64,000 bases of DNA from Rhynchopus euleeides. Taxonomy: Eukaryota; Euglenozoa; Diplonemea; Diplonemida; Diplonemidae. Location of the stretch: positions 682,001-746,000 of the forward strand of contig OY723256.1 of assembly GCA_963210315.1 (NCBI GenBank). The letters run 5' to 3'. Position numbers and translations under genes: made by a program. Of the stretch, positions 1 through 8,739 are shown one piece after another. Position 1 is the stretch's first letter; each line of letters opens with the position of its first letter. Below the pieces are notes generated by a model. That model worked only from the letters and a program-made list of their open reading frames with translations. It searched no databases and had not been told where the DNA came from.

Positions 1-268
1 GGAGGCCACGGTAGTGAACATCTGTTCTTTGCAGCCACCCTCTGCAGGTCTTGTCCTGCCAATCTGTGACTGCTTGGTGGGGCTCACAGAGCAGGCCCTC
101 CCATTTTTTTCCTGGGCCTGATTTTTTTCCTCCAGGACCTCTCCCCAGACCCCCTGAAAAATTCCCACCAAAAACCCCCGTGGCGAAAAAACTTTTTTCG
201 CCGGACGATTTTTCCAGAGATTTTTTTTTTGCGAAATTTTATTTTTTCGCCACGGGGGAAAATCACTG
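1..268. mobile_element. Right part of 594-bp hAT-like MITE (cut by window start)
   Basis: It matches 14562-14829, the right part of the complete element described at 14236-14829. The right terminus GGAAAATCACTG is at 257-268, followed by the duplicated target AGCACACG at 269-276. Inside, CCCCCGTGGCGAAAAAA (175-191) and its exact reverse complement (242-258) form a 17-bp stem over an 84-bp hairpin. Bases 1-27 are the tail of the GC-rich hairpin module found throughout the array. Confidence 0.75.
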
Positions 269-276
269 AGCACACG

Positions 277-1200
277 CGGATTGTGTCGGTGTGTGAAGAA
301 CTTTGCCTGAAGTACAGAAAATGGGGGTGTCAGTGGCGGAGCACAAAAGAAGAAAACATCAGAAACATATTCATTCGTGTCGTGGATCTGTCTTCGCGGT
401 GGTGTATTTCCCCTAACACCCTTGGCTGGTCAGGACCTGTCATGTGTGTCAGTTGCAAAATATAAACCGCGGGGATTTTGAGTTATGCAGTACGGGGGGG
501 GGGGGGGGTCTTCGCTACCAGGTGTGACTGAGTGAGAAAAAGTGAGCCACGGCCCACTTCCCCTCACTGACTGACGAGCTGTGACTGGTAGCGAGGGCCC
601 CCGGGGGGAGGGTTTGATCACGGGTATAGACAATAGCAACCGTGTTGAGGGGTGGGGGTGTGGCCTGGGGGTGGGCACGCCCAAACAACTTTGAGCGAGA
701 GGGCTGTGGTGTGTATGTGTATCGAGAGGCAGGGGCCGCGCTGGAAGGGGGGTGGGGGTGTGGCCTGTGAGTGGGGTGATGAGATGGATGATGAGTGTGA
801 CGGGCGGTTCAACCTGGACATTCCGCGCAGGGGCATTCGCCACCCGCTCTGTGCAACTTCAGGCATGGGTATGGGTGTGGGAGGGATGGCTGGGTGGGGG
901 TGGGGAGGGGAATCGCCCTGCACTGCAAGGTACTACGTTGCGAGGCACTGCGTTTTGTGTGCGCATCTCCTGGGGGTGAAGGCATGTCGAGAAGAGGCGC
1001 TGTGTGGCCAGTCTGCTGGGCATCAATCTGCTGGAGGAGGGAGAGCAGAGGATGGCACGCAGCTATGAAACAGGGGCATGGGGGCTCAAGCAAGGCCCTG
1101 TGAAGTTGGCGTGGGAAAAAAAATAGGGCGAAACGTCAACTGCAGCAGTCCGGCTAGTTCTGTTGTGATTTGCGCAGGTTTTCACCTCCCCGGGTGGGGG
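277..1200. other. Gene-free block upstream of the hAT-like element
   Basis: No protein family is recognisable; the open frames here overlap in many frames and look like low-complexity GC-rich shadows. A poly-G run lies at 494-508. A short inverted repeat (CGCTACCAG near 514 and CTGGTAGCG near 576) flanks GACTGAGTGAG-type sequence. The block ends at GGTGGGGG (1193-1200), the target duplication of the next element. It recurs at 14838-15761, 31193-32118 and 54284-55212, and partly at 6642-7381. Confidence 0.7.
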
Positions 1201-1441
1201 CAATGTTGTTAGGGTGGGTTTAAACTTGGGTTTAAACCGGGTTTTTATTGGGTTTTTATGGTTTTTATTCCTGAGATTTCTCGGGTTTAAACTCGGTTTT
1301 TTGGTGGGGGGTGGGAGAGGGGGGTTTTTTTACTCTACCACCTCTACCATTCCAGTGCAGACTCCGAAGCCAAGAAAAAATAGCTAGCGGCAGTGATCTG
1401 AGGGTACCGTACCCGGTACCCTCGGGGGGTAGTACCCCCTG

Positions 1442-1852
1442 GTGCCCCCAAAATGGTGGTTTTCAGTTTCGCGGAATTTGCATTTCCGGCGTTTTTCCGA
1501 ACCGTGGCGAGGTCATTTTGCCAGGAGCACCAGCATCACCAGTAACGCCAGCAACGCCTGTGGAGGAGACCCCCCTCAGAAGTCAAAACCAGCTGCCAAA
1601 CCAGCCAGGCAATGCAGGATTGTTGCGACCCCCCGACCCAACGAGACGGAGATGACGAGGATAGTGGATGCCTGGGCAGATTATGTACTGGCTGCCGGGC
1701 TCCCCCTCTCCATTATGGAGGACGAACATTTCCCCAAGGCCGTCGGGGTGACACGCCCCAGCATAGATGTCAAGCAGCTGCCGAGCAGGCACCAACTCGG
1801 GGGTAAACTTCTCGATGAGAAGTATGACGCGGTCATGAACGAAGACCTGTGA
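1442..1852 (+). pseudogene. hAT-family transposase fragment
   Basis: The 136-codon frame ends in a segment (about residues 70-136) that looks like the N-terminal-to-middle part of BED/hAT transposases. It has a Trp-Ala-x-Tyr stretch, then GLPLS, a Phe-containing spacer, and LPSRHQL followed by a Leu-rich Lys-Tyr helix. Family members normally run 500-700 residues with a DDE core and a C-terminal dimerisation domain; none of that follows the stop at 1852. The first ~65 residues are low-complexity and may not be real coding sequence. In units III and IV the same frame is cut further by a TGA. It is a relic of the element's own transposase, identified by motif resemblance only. Confidence 0.55.
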
Positions 1853-2810
1853 AAGTTGAACAAGTCGGACAGCCGCGTCCCTCCCTGGCCCCCCTCCCCT
1901 CCCGCAAACCAGCTCAGTGCACGTAACGTGTGCACCCCCTGCAGCTTCCTACTGGGTTTTTACTGGGTTTAAACTCGGTTTAAACCGAGTTTAAACCCGG
2001 TTTTAGAGTTTAAACCCGGTTTTTTGGGTTTTTTGGGTTTTTTTTTCCATGTCGCTCCCGTTGGTCACTGCGCTGCTTTGAGTCAGCCACGTGGCGGAAG
2101 CCGGACCGCAGGGAGGGGCGTTGCGCCCGTTGACGCCTCTCGCTCCTCATGTGCCTTGAGTAGCTGCCTGGTGGGTCTGCTTTGAGGCGGGGAATCGCGT
2201 CAGGCCAAACAGCCACTGCGAGGACGTCTCCCCTAAAAGAAAAGAAAGAATGTGGGAAGGGGACGGGGGCGAGATGGGTGGGCGGCGCAAGCCGGAAGGA
2301 GCGCCCCCCATGGGGCGGAAGCTCACCCGACAGCATAAAATGCTGCAAAAACAACAAAAAAGGGGAAAAGAAACCACGCACACCACAACATCAATAAAAC
2401 CAAAGCCGTGCAGAAAGGGCCCCTCCGCATATATGAAACAGGGCACACAGCGGAAAATGAGTTTTTATTCTGGGACCCGGGTTTTTAACCAGGCCTGTCG
2501 CTAACTTTTCGATTTTGGAGATTTGGTGGGTTGACGCTCCTGTTTTGGGGGGGGATCAGGGGGGAAAACACTAGGGGTCAATTTTTCTCGCGCGCGCTCG
2601 TGTTGTTGCCAAATTTTCCCATCGGTGGACCACTAGGTGGGCACGGTGTGAGGCGCTGGGTTCCTTCCGTGGTTCCTCTCCTGCTCGCGCCGTCGGGTGC
2701 CGGAGGAAACCAAAAAATGGCTTTCGGGACCATGATTTCGACGCTGCCCCCTGATATGTCACGGCCGTCAAAGCGCAAGGACTTGGTTACTAGACGGGCA
2801 CGCGAGATGG

Positions 2811-3043
2811 GGGGTCTGGGGGGCAGAGCCCCCCAGCCGCCGGAGGCCACGGTAGTGAGCATCTGTTCATTGTGGGCGTACAGATTCTGTGTGAGTTGGC
2901 TGCGTCCTCCTGAGGCTACTGGAGTGGGTGGATTCCCTGACCCGGTGGGAATCGAATGACTTGAGTACGAGACATACGCCACAGGGGGGTCTGGGGGGCG
3001 GAGCCCCCCAGCCGCCGGAGGCCACGGTAGTGAGCATCTGTTC
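2811..3043. repeat. Pair of GC-rich hairpin modules
   Basis: Two direct copies (about 2811-2867 and 2985-3043) carry the self-complementary core CTGGGGGGCGGAGCCCCCCAG (first copy with one change), then GCCGCCGGAGGCCACGG and TAGTGAGCATCTGTTC. The same module pair occurs in the unrelated 594-bp MITE, so it is dispersed independently of its carriers. No coding function is apparent. Confidence 0.8.
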
Positions 3044-3055
3044 CTGCAAAACCAT

Positions 3056-3330
3056 ACTCTCTTCGACGTCGACCCAGTGAAAGTGGGTTGACGCTTGGTC
3101 GACGCTTGGTGAGCGTCGACCCAGTGTAACCGGGCCAACGCTAGGTTAGCGTCGACCCAGTGTAATAAATGGGTTGACGCTTGGTCCAGGCTTGAATGGC
3201 AACCCAGTTCCACTAGGTCGACGCTCCAAGCCTCGACCAAGCGTCAACCCAGTCCACTGGGTCGACGCTGGGTCGACGCTTTTTTATGGGGGGGGGAAAC
3301 CCAAAATCACTGGGTCGACGGTCGACGCTT
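3056..3330. repeat. Palindromic GTCGACC repeat array
   Basis: About 270 bp are made of short alternating-orientation copies of GCGTCGACCCAGTG and CACTGGGTCGACGC with diverged versions (GGGTTGACGCTTGG and similar). The sequence could fold into several hairpins. It lies between the GC hairpin modules and the right end of the hAT-like element and is kept in all four hAT copies. Confidence 0.75.
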
Positions 3331-3367
3331 AGCGACATGCCTGGTTTTTAACAACATTGGGTGGGGG

Positions 3368-4041
3368 GGGGGGGGGGGGGAAATGTTGGACCAGAGTTTG
3401 GGCTGTGCGTCAAGCCTTGCGACCACCGACCCCATGCAACTTTTGCCCTGTGGGCAGCCACTGCGCTGCCCGTGTAAATCACAGCGTTGGGCCAAGGAGG
3501 AAAGCGGCACGAGATCAACGTGCGCTGCACATGACCAACCTGCAATGTATAATGGCACATTGAGTGCCGTTGAATCCGCCACGGCGTTACTTTATAGTTT
3601 CGGTCTTGGCACAAAAATATAAAGACTGTTGGAGAAGACAAACATCCTTTCAAATCCCTGCATGGCGGCTTAAAGATAAACATCAACACCATACATTTCC
3701 AAACAAAATCCCAACGCTGCTGCTCGCTCAGCCCAGACAGACAGGCACTACACATATCCCACCAGCATAACATTCTGCCGCGATGCACCACCTATGCCAC
3801 ACCGCTTGTGTATAAAGTTACAGTCAAACCGAAGACGGGGAGTGGGTGGAGCTGGGTCACCACCCCGCATGAATCTATCACCGGCACCAGGCCGCTCCCC
3901 TCCACCACCACCACCCCCCGCGATGCGGGGGAGGCGGAGGGCCCAACACAGCGGAAGGAGGGCCTGAGCCGCATGGCAGCACACTCACTGCCAAACCCCA
4001 CAACAAGGCCGCCCGCCCGCCCACCCCTCCCACCCTCTCGG
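3368..4041. other. 3' flank of rhamnonate dehydratase, no gene seen
   Basis: A poly-G run (to 3380) is followed by about 660 bp with no recognisable gene. Small open frames here have no family resemblance. On the minus strand this would be the 3' untranslated or intergenic region of the gene ending at 4042. Confidence 0.6.
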
Positions 4042-5394
4042 TCAGAGCTTTGCCGCGCGCTGGAGCCACTCCGACTGCACCGGGCGTGCCAGAGCATCTG
4101 CGTGGAGAAATCCGGCGGTCCGCCGCGCGGCGCCCTGGCGGGGGTAGGGGCGGCGGCGCGCGAAGTCGGGATTCAGCGTCACCCCAAACCCAGGCTTGGT
4201 GGGGTCGAGGTCAATGTACCCATCGCGCGGCAGAGGCTCGTCGAGGAAGAGCGACCCGAAGTAGGGCGCGATGACATCCGCGTTGGGGGCCAGCATGATG
4301 AGCTCCGCCATCGGGCAGTTTTGGAAGGCATACTGCAGGTGGTAGGAGTACACGCTGGAGCCGTGGGGGATGACCGGCAGGTCGTACGCCGCAGCCATCC
4401 CGCAGATCTTGCGGAGCTCTGTGAGCCCGCCGCACCACGTCACATCCGGCTGCAGCACATCGCAGCACTTCCCCTCGATCAGCTTCCTAAAGCCGTACCG
4501 CGTGTACTCATGCTCGCCGCAGGTAAACATCGTGAGGTGGCCTGCCTTGGCCTTCACCTCTGCGTACCCATCGTAGTCCTCAGGGTGGAGGTGTTCTTCG
4601 ATCCACTTCACGCCGCCAGGCACGTCTGCCGCAATGCGGCGTGCAAGCTCAATGGTGTAGGGCACGGTGAGGGACATGTAGCAGTCGATGGCGATGGGAT
4701 AGTCCTCCCCGACAGATTCGCGCACCGCCTTGATGCGTTCGATGTTCTGCCGCATCCCCGCGTCGCCGTCGCCCGGGCCGTAGGGGAGTGGGATTTTCGC
4801 CTGCACAAAACCCAGGTCCTTCGCGATGTCGGCGCGCACAGTTGTGGCGTAGACGGGGAGGCGCTCCTTCGTCTTCCCCCCCAGCAGCTGGTAGACCGGC
4901 TCGTTGCGGAGCTTGCCCAAGGCATCCCACAGGGCGAGGTCCACCGCGCTGATGGCCTGGATGGTGAGACCCTTCCTCCCGTAGTTTATGGTGGAGCGCC
5001 ACATGCAGTCCCATATGTATTCCACGTTGCGGGGGTCCTGCCCCTCGACGAAGCGGGAGAGGTGGTTTTCCACGATGAAGCATCCGGGCTCGCCTGCAAT
5101 AGCGATGCCGACGCCGATCATGCCGTTGGTGAGTTCAACCTCGACTATCATGGAGCCGATGGCGTCGATGCCCCAGAGCTTCCTGCTTGCCTTATACTGA
5201 GGGTACCCGCTCATAGGGTTGGAGATCGGCGTGTCGACAATCCAGTGCCCCTTCCCCTGGGCATGGCAGTCCGCAGCCCCGCCGCTCTTCTCCTCCGAGG
5301 TCTTGTCGGCAGCGACGTATGCACGGATCTCCTTCACTACCACCGCGCCAGCCTGTGGCACCACCGGGGGGTGCTCCCGGAGGACGAGCGACAT
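4042..5394 (-). CDS. L-rhamnonate dehydratase (enolase superfamily)
   Basis: The 450-residue product matches bacterial and fungal L-rhamnonate dehydratases (RhmD/LRA3 type). These remove water from L-rhamnonate to give 2-keto-3-deoxy-L-rhamnonate in the non-phosphorylative rhamnose pathway. The N-terminal capping domain covers about residues 15-165 and includes the conserved HW, NPMS.YP, WGI, GRKG and DLALWD blocks. The barrel carries the expected metal ligands: D237 (IDCYM), E266 (KWIEE) and E294 (GEHE), with the catalytic His at H344 (IPHGSSVYSYH). QPDV and CGGLTEL blocks are present. The C-terminal ~30 residues past PYPRQ look like an extra tail; the family is usually ~400 residues. The ATG at 5394 is preceded by a C-rich run and AGG, consistent with trans-splicing just before the start. 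No introns are seen. Confidence 0.93.
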   Translation of the reverse strand: MSLVLREHPPVVPQAGAVVVKEIRAYVAADKTSEEKSGGAADCHAQGKGHWIVDTPISNPMSGYPQYKASRKLWGIDAIGSMIVEVELTNGMIGVGIAIAGEPGCFIVENHLSRFVEGQDPRNVEYIWDCMWRSTINYGRKGLTIQAISAVDLALWDALGKLRNEPVYQLLGGKTKERLPVYATTVRADIAKDLGFVQAKIPLPYGPGDGDAGMRQNIERIKAVRESVGEDYPIAIDCYMSLTVPYTIELARRIAADVPGGVKWIEEHLHPEDYDGYAEVKAKAGHLTMFTCGEHEYTRYGFRKLIEGKCCDVLQPDVTWCGGLTELRKICGMAAAYDLPVIPHGSSVYSYHLQYAFQNCPMAELIMLAPNADVIAPYFGSLFLDEPLPRDGYIDLDPTKPGFGVTLNPDFARRRPYPRQGAARRTAGFLHADALARPVQSEWLQRAAKL

Positions 5395-5825
5395 CCTGCC
5401 TACTCGTGGGGGGGGGCAGCAGCGGCGTGGGCTGTGTGTCTGTGGGTGGTGGTGTCGAACCCTTGTCTGAGCAGTGCAGCAACATCTGCTCGGTGGGGGG
5501 GCTGCAATCAGAGGATGGGGTGTGGGGTGTTGGGGTGCTGCCGCCCACCAGACGCATCATGGTATTCTGTTGTGAGTAGCTTCAGCGTGTGCTGCGTTGC
5601 GGTTACTGCGTGGGATGTGCGGCCACAGACACCGTGTCTGTCGCACACCCCTGCATCCACCGCCTGGCTGTGGTGACAAGTAGAGATAGGTAGGGGTAAT
5701 GCGTCGGTATGGCAGGTGAGGGGCCAGACGCTAGAGACATGTGGCCATGGCACAAGGCACATGATGGGTGATGGTGGAATGTCGAGCGTGCGGAAAACGA
5801 CAGCACGGCACCTGATAGGCTGCTG
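5395..5825. promoter_or_regulatory. 5' flank of rhamnonate dehydratase
   Basis: On the minus strand, the start codon is preceded by a run of nine C residues (plus-strand G run at about 5409-5417), then ACGAGTAGGCAGG and the ATG. Pyrimidine tract plus AG close to the ATG resembles a 3' splice acceptor for a leader exon. The rest of this flank has no recognisable gene. Confidence 0.4.
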
Positions 5826-6446
5826 TCAAGCAGCAGCCGCACTTCTGGCAGCGCGGCTGTATGGGATTCCCTCCTTCAACTTTCCACCTTGAGTGCCGGT
5901 GCGGATGTCGTACGATCTGAGGTACCCATCGACAGACCCTGCAAGGATAGTGTACTCCTGGAAGTGAACCGAAGTGACTGCATCTCTGGGGGAGGTGAGG
6001 GTCTGCACCGCTTCGACGGAGCGTGCTGCGCGGAGGTCCCACAGCTTGATGGTCGCATCCTCTGACCCACTGACAAGCACATCGCCTTCGGGTGATACCG
6101 CGAGGGCATGGATGCGGGCCTGATGCCCTCTGAGCTTGCGAGTTGGTGCATCCCCTACGGTGACGTCCCACACGCTGACAGCCTTGTCCCCACCGCATGA
6201 CAGAATCCCCGTGCTGTCCGGTGTGAATATGACCTCGCCTGCCCCCTGGGACAGCCCCGTGTAGGTTTTGACGAGGGTTTCCTTCGTAGGGTTCCAGAGG
6301 CGCAGGGAGCAGTCCTTCCCCGCGCTGATGACGTAGTCACCCTCCCTGTTGTACCGCACGGCGGTCACACCGCCGGAGCTGCCAGCTTCATACAGCCGCG
6401 ACACAGCATCGGCTGGGAGACGGATCCTCCGGGTGTCGACATCCAT
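5826..6446 (-). pseudogene. WDR83/MORG1-like WD40 protein, 3'-truncated
   Basis: The first ~190 residues are a clear WDR83 (MORG1) homologue, a WD40 scaffold associated with spliceosomes and MAP-kinase modules. Four WD repeats are visible: ending RLWNP at about residue 52, then GGDKAVSVWDV, GSEDATIKLWDL, and AGSVDGYLRSYDIRTG. The family is normally ~310 residues with seven blades. Here homology stops at 5891, exactly where unit I departs from the array, and the frame runs ~20 residues into repeat sequence (ending SRAARSAAAA). The ATG at 6446 is preceded on its own strand by a long C-rich pyrimidine tract and GAGAG. The gene lost its last three blades to the rearrangement, unless a full copy exists elsewhere. 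Confidence 0.85.
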
Positions 6447-6641
6447 CTCTCAGAAGGGGGTGGGTGGAGGTGGGGGGGGGGGGGGGGGATGGTGCGTCGA
6501 TGTCGAGATGATTTTCTCAGGTCAGGGAGAGAGAGAGAGAGAGTCGGAGAAACCAAAAGCGCCCCCCTCCGCACGTCACACAGCACACATGGGATGCGCA
6601 AAGTGCGGGAAGGTGGAGGCCCGGGGTGGAGGAGGAAAGGG
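6447..6641. promoter_or_regulatory. 5' flank of WDR83-like gene
   Basis: It contains a poly-G run at about 6473-6489 (poly-C on the gene's strand) immediately upstream of the start, and a GA-dinucleotide run near 6527-6541. The long pyrimidine tract followed by CTGAGAG and ATG is the best trans-splice acceptor candidate in the window. The block is unique to unit I and ends where the repeat resumes at 6642. Confidence 0.4.
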
Positions 6642-7381
6642 AAATATAAACCGCAGGGATTTTGAGTTATGCAGTACGGGGGGGGGGGGGGGGGGTCTTC
6701 GCTACCAGGTGTGACTGAGTGAGAAAAAGTGAGCCACGGCCCACTTCCCCTCACTGACTGACGAGCTGTGACTGGTAGCGAGGGCCTCCGGGGGGAGGGT
6801 TTGATCACGGGTATAGACAATAGCAACCGTGTTGAGGGGTGGGGGTGTGGCCTGGGGGTGGGCACGCCCAAACAACTTTGAGCGAGAGGGCTGTGGTGTG
6901 TATGTGTATCGAGAGGCAGGGGCCGCGCTGGAAGGGGGGTGGGGGTGTGGCCTGTGAGTGGGGTGATGAGATGGATGATGAGTGTGACGGGCGGTTCAAC
7001 CTGGACATTCCGCGCAGGGGCATTCGCCACCCGCTCTGTGCAACTTCAGGCATGGGTATGGGTGTGGGAGGGATGGCTGGGTGGGGGTGGGGAGGGGAAT
7101 CGCCCTGCACTGCAAGGTACTACGTTGCGAGGCACTGCGTTTTGTGTGCGCATCTCCTGGGGGGGTGAAGGCATGTCGAGAAGAGGCGCTGTGTGGCCAG
7201 TCTGCTGGGCATCAATCTGCTGGAGGAGGGAGAGCAGAGGATGGCACGCAGCTATGAAACAGGGGCATGGGGGCTCAAGCAAGGCCCTGTGAAGTTGGCG
7301 TGGGAAAAAAAATAGGGCGAAACGTCAACTGCAGCAGTCCGGCTAGTTCTGTTGTGATTTGCGCAGGTTTTCACCTCCCCG
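6642..7381. repeat. Partial second copy of the gene-free block
   Basis: It matches 458-1192 apart from poly-G length changes (18 G near 6678 in place of 15) and a two-base G expansion near 7160. No gene is recognised. It runs directly into the empty hAT site. Confidence 0.85.
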
Positions 7382-7400
7382 GGTGGGGGGGGGGGGGGGG
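7382..7400. other. Empty target site of the hAT-like element
   Basis: A single GGTGGGGG (7382-7389) followed by more G joins the sequence that elsewhere flanks the element on the left (CACCTCCCCG) to that on the right (AAATGTTGGACC). Units I-IV carry the 2.16-kb element here with GGTGGGGG on both sides. The simplest reading is that this copy was never invaded; precise excision is the alternative. Confidence 0.75.
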
Positions 7401-8061
7401 AAATGTTGGACCAGAGTTTGGGCTGTGCTTCAAGCCTTGCGACCACCGACCCCATGCAACTTTTGCCCTGTGGGCAGCCACTGCGCTGCCCGTGTAAATC
7501 ACAGCGTTGGGCCAAGGAGGAAAGCGGCACGAGATCAACGTGCGCTGCACATGACCAACCTGCAATGTATAGTGGCACATTGAGTGCCGTTGAATCCGCC
7601 ACGGCGTTACTTTATAGTTTCAGTCTTGGCACAAAAATATAAAGACTGTTGGAGAAGACAAACATCCTTTCAAATCCCTGCATGGCGGCTTAAAGATAAA
7701 CATCAACACCATACATTTCCAAACAAAATCCCAACGCTGCTGCTCGCTCAGCCCAGACAGACAGGCACTACACATATCCCACCAGCATAACATTCTGCCG
7801 CGATGCACCACCTATGCCACACCGCTTGTGTATAAAGTTACAGTCAAACCGAAGACGGGGAGTGGGTGGAGCTGGGTCACCACCCCGCATGAATCTATCA
7901 CCGGCACCAGGCCGCTCCCCTCCACCACCACCACCCCCCGCGATGCGGGGGAGGCGGAGGGCCCAACACAGCGGAAGGAGGGCCTGAGCCGCATGGCAGC
8001 ACACTCACTGCCAAACCCCACAACAAGGCCGCCCGCCCGCCCACCCCTCCCACCCTCTCGG
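7401..8061. repeat. Copy of rhamnonate dehydratase 3' flank
   Basis: It matches 3381-4041 with a few substitutions (for example GTGCTTC for GTGCGTC near 7427). No gene is present. Confidence 0.8.
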
Positions 8062-8721
8062 TCAGAGCTTTGCCGCGCGCTGGAGCCACTCCGACTGCAC
8101 CGGGCGTGCCAGAGCATCTGCGTGGAGAAATCCGGCGGTCCGCCGCGCGGCGCCCTGGCGGGGGTAGGGGCGGCGGCGCGCGAAGTCGGGATTCAGCGTC
8201 ACCCCAAACCCAGGCTTGGTGGGGTCGAGGTCAATGTACCCATCGCGCGGCAGAGGCTCGTCGAGGAAGAGCGACCCGAAGTAGGGCGCGATGACATCCG
8301 CGTTGGGGGCCAGCATGATGAGCTCCGCCATCGGGCAGTTTTGGAAGGCATACTGCAGGTGGTAGGAGTACACGCTGGAGCCGTGGGGGATGACCGGCAC
8401 GTCGTACGCCGCAGCCATCCCGCAGATCTTGCGGAGCTCTGTGAGCCCGCCGCACCACGTCACATCCGGCTGCAGCACATCGCAGCACTTCCCCTCGATC
8501 AGCTTCCTAAAGCCGTACCGCGTGTACTCATGCTCGCCGCAGGTAAACATCGTGAGGTGGCCTTCACCTCTGCGTACCCATCGTAGTCCTCAGGGTGGAG
8601 GTGTTCTTCGATCCACTTCACGCCGCCAGGCACGTCTGCCGCAATGCGGCGTGCAAGCTCAATGGTGTAGGGCACGGTGAGGGACATGTAGCAGTCGATG
8701 GCGATGGGATAGTCCTCCCCG
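8062..8721 (-). pseudogene. L-rhamnonate dehydratase, truncated and frameshifted
   Basis: It contains only the C-terminal ~223 codons of the gene at 4042-5394. A 10-bp deletion between two GGCCT repeats (about 8562) shifts the frame, and a single substitution changes Leu to Val before the catalytic IPHGS block. At 8721 the gene stops abruptly and two bases later the YR retroelement begins. The metal ligand D237 lies upstream of the frameshift, so no functional enzyme can be made. This is the decayed second copy inside unit I. Confidence 0.9.
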
Positions 8722-8739
8722 TAAAATCCGCCCGGTTGA

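Larger units (their letters stand above)
2487..3346. repeat. Subterminal inverted repeats inside the hAT-like element
   Basis: AACCAGGCCTGTCGCTAA at 2487-2504 has an inverted partner at 3329-3346 with 17 of 18 positions matching. The right copy abuts the terminal repeat of the host element. This could be a subterminal binding repeat of the hAT-like element or the ends of an 860-bp nested element. No target duplication was seen for the second reading. Confidence 0.55.
1201..3359. mobile_element. hAT-like DNA transposon, non-autonomous, 2,159 bp
   Basis: Terminal inverted repeats are CAATGTTGTTA (1201-1211) and TAACAACATTG (3349-3359). An 8-bp target duplication GGTGGGGG flanks the element at 1193-1200 and 3360-3367. 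The corresponding locus at 7382 has a single GGTGGGGG and no element, giving an empty site. An 8-bp duplication and a CA...TG terminus are typical of the hAT superfamily, and a hAT-type transposase fragment lies inside at 1442-1852. The interior also holds GTTTAAAC-rich palindromic stretches (1213-1300, 1953-2040), a GC hairpin module pair (2811-3043) and a palindromic array (3056-3330). No full transposase is present, so movement would need help from elsewhere. Confidence 0.82.

Noticed and set aside
2940-2962. tRNA-derived SINE based on TTCGATTCC on the minus strand
   Set aside because: It resembles a B-box, but the flanks do not form a T-stem and no A-box or acceptor stem was found at the right distance.
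3808-5676. 622-codon plus-strand open frame, repeated in units II, III and IV
   Set aside because: It lies antisense over rhamnonate dehydratase and has no family features. A GC-rich gene with strong third-position bias often leaves its antisense frame open.
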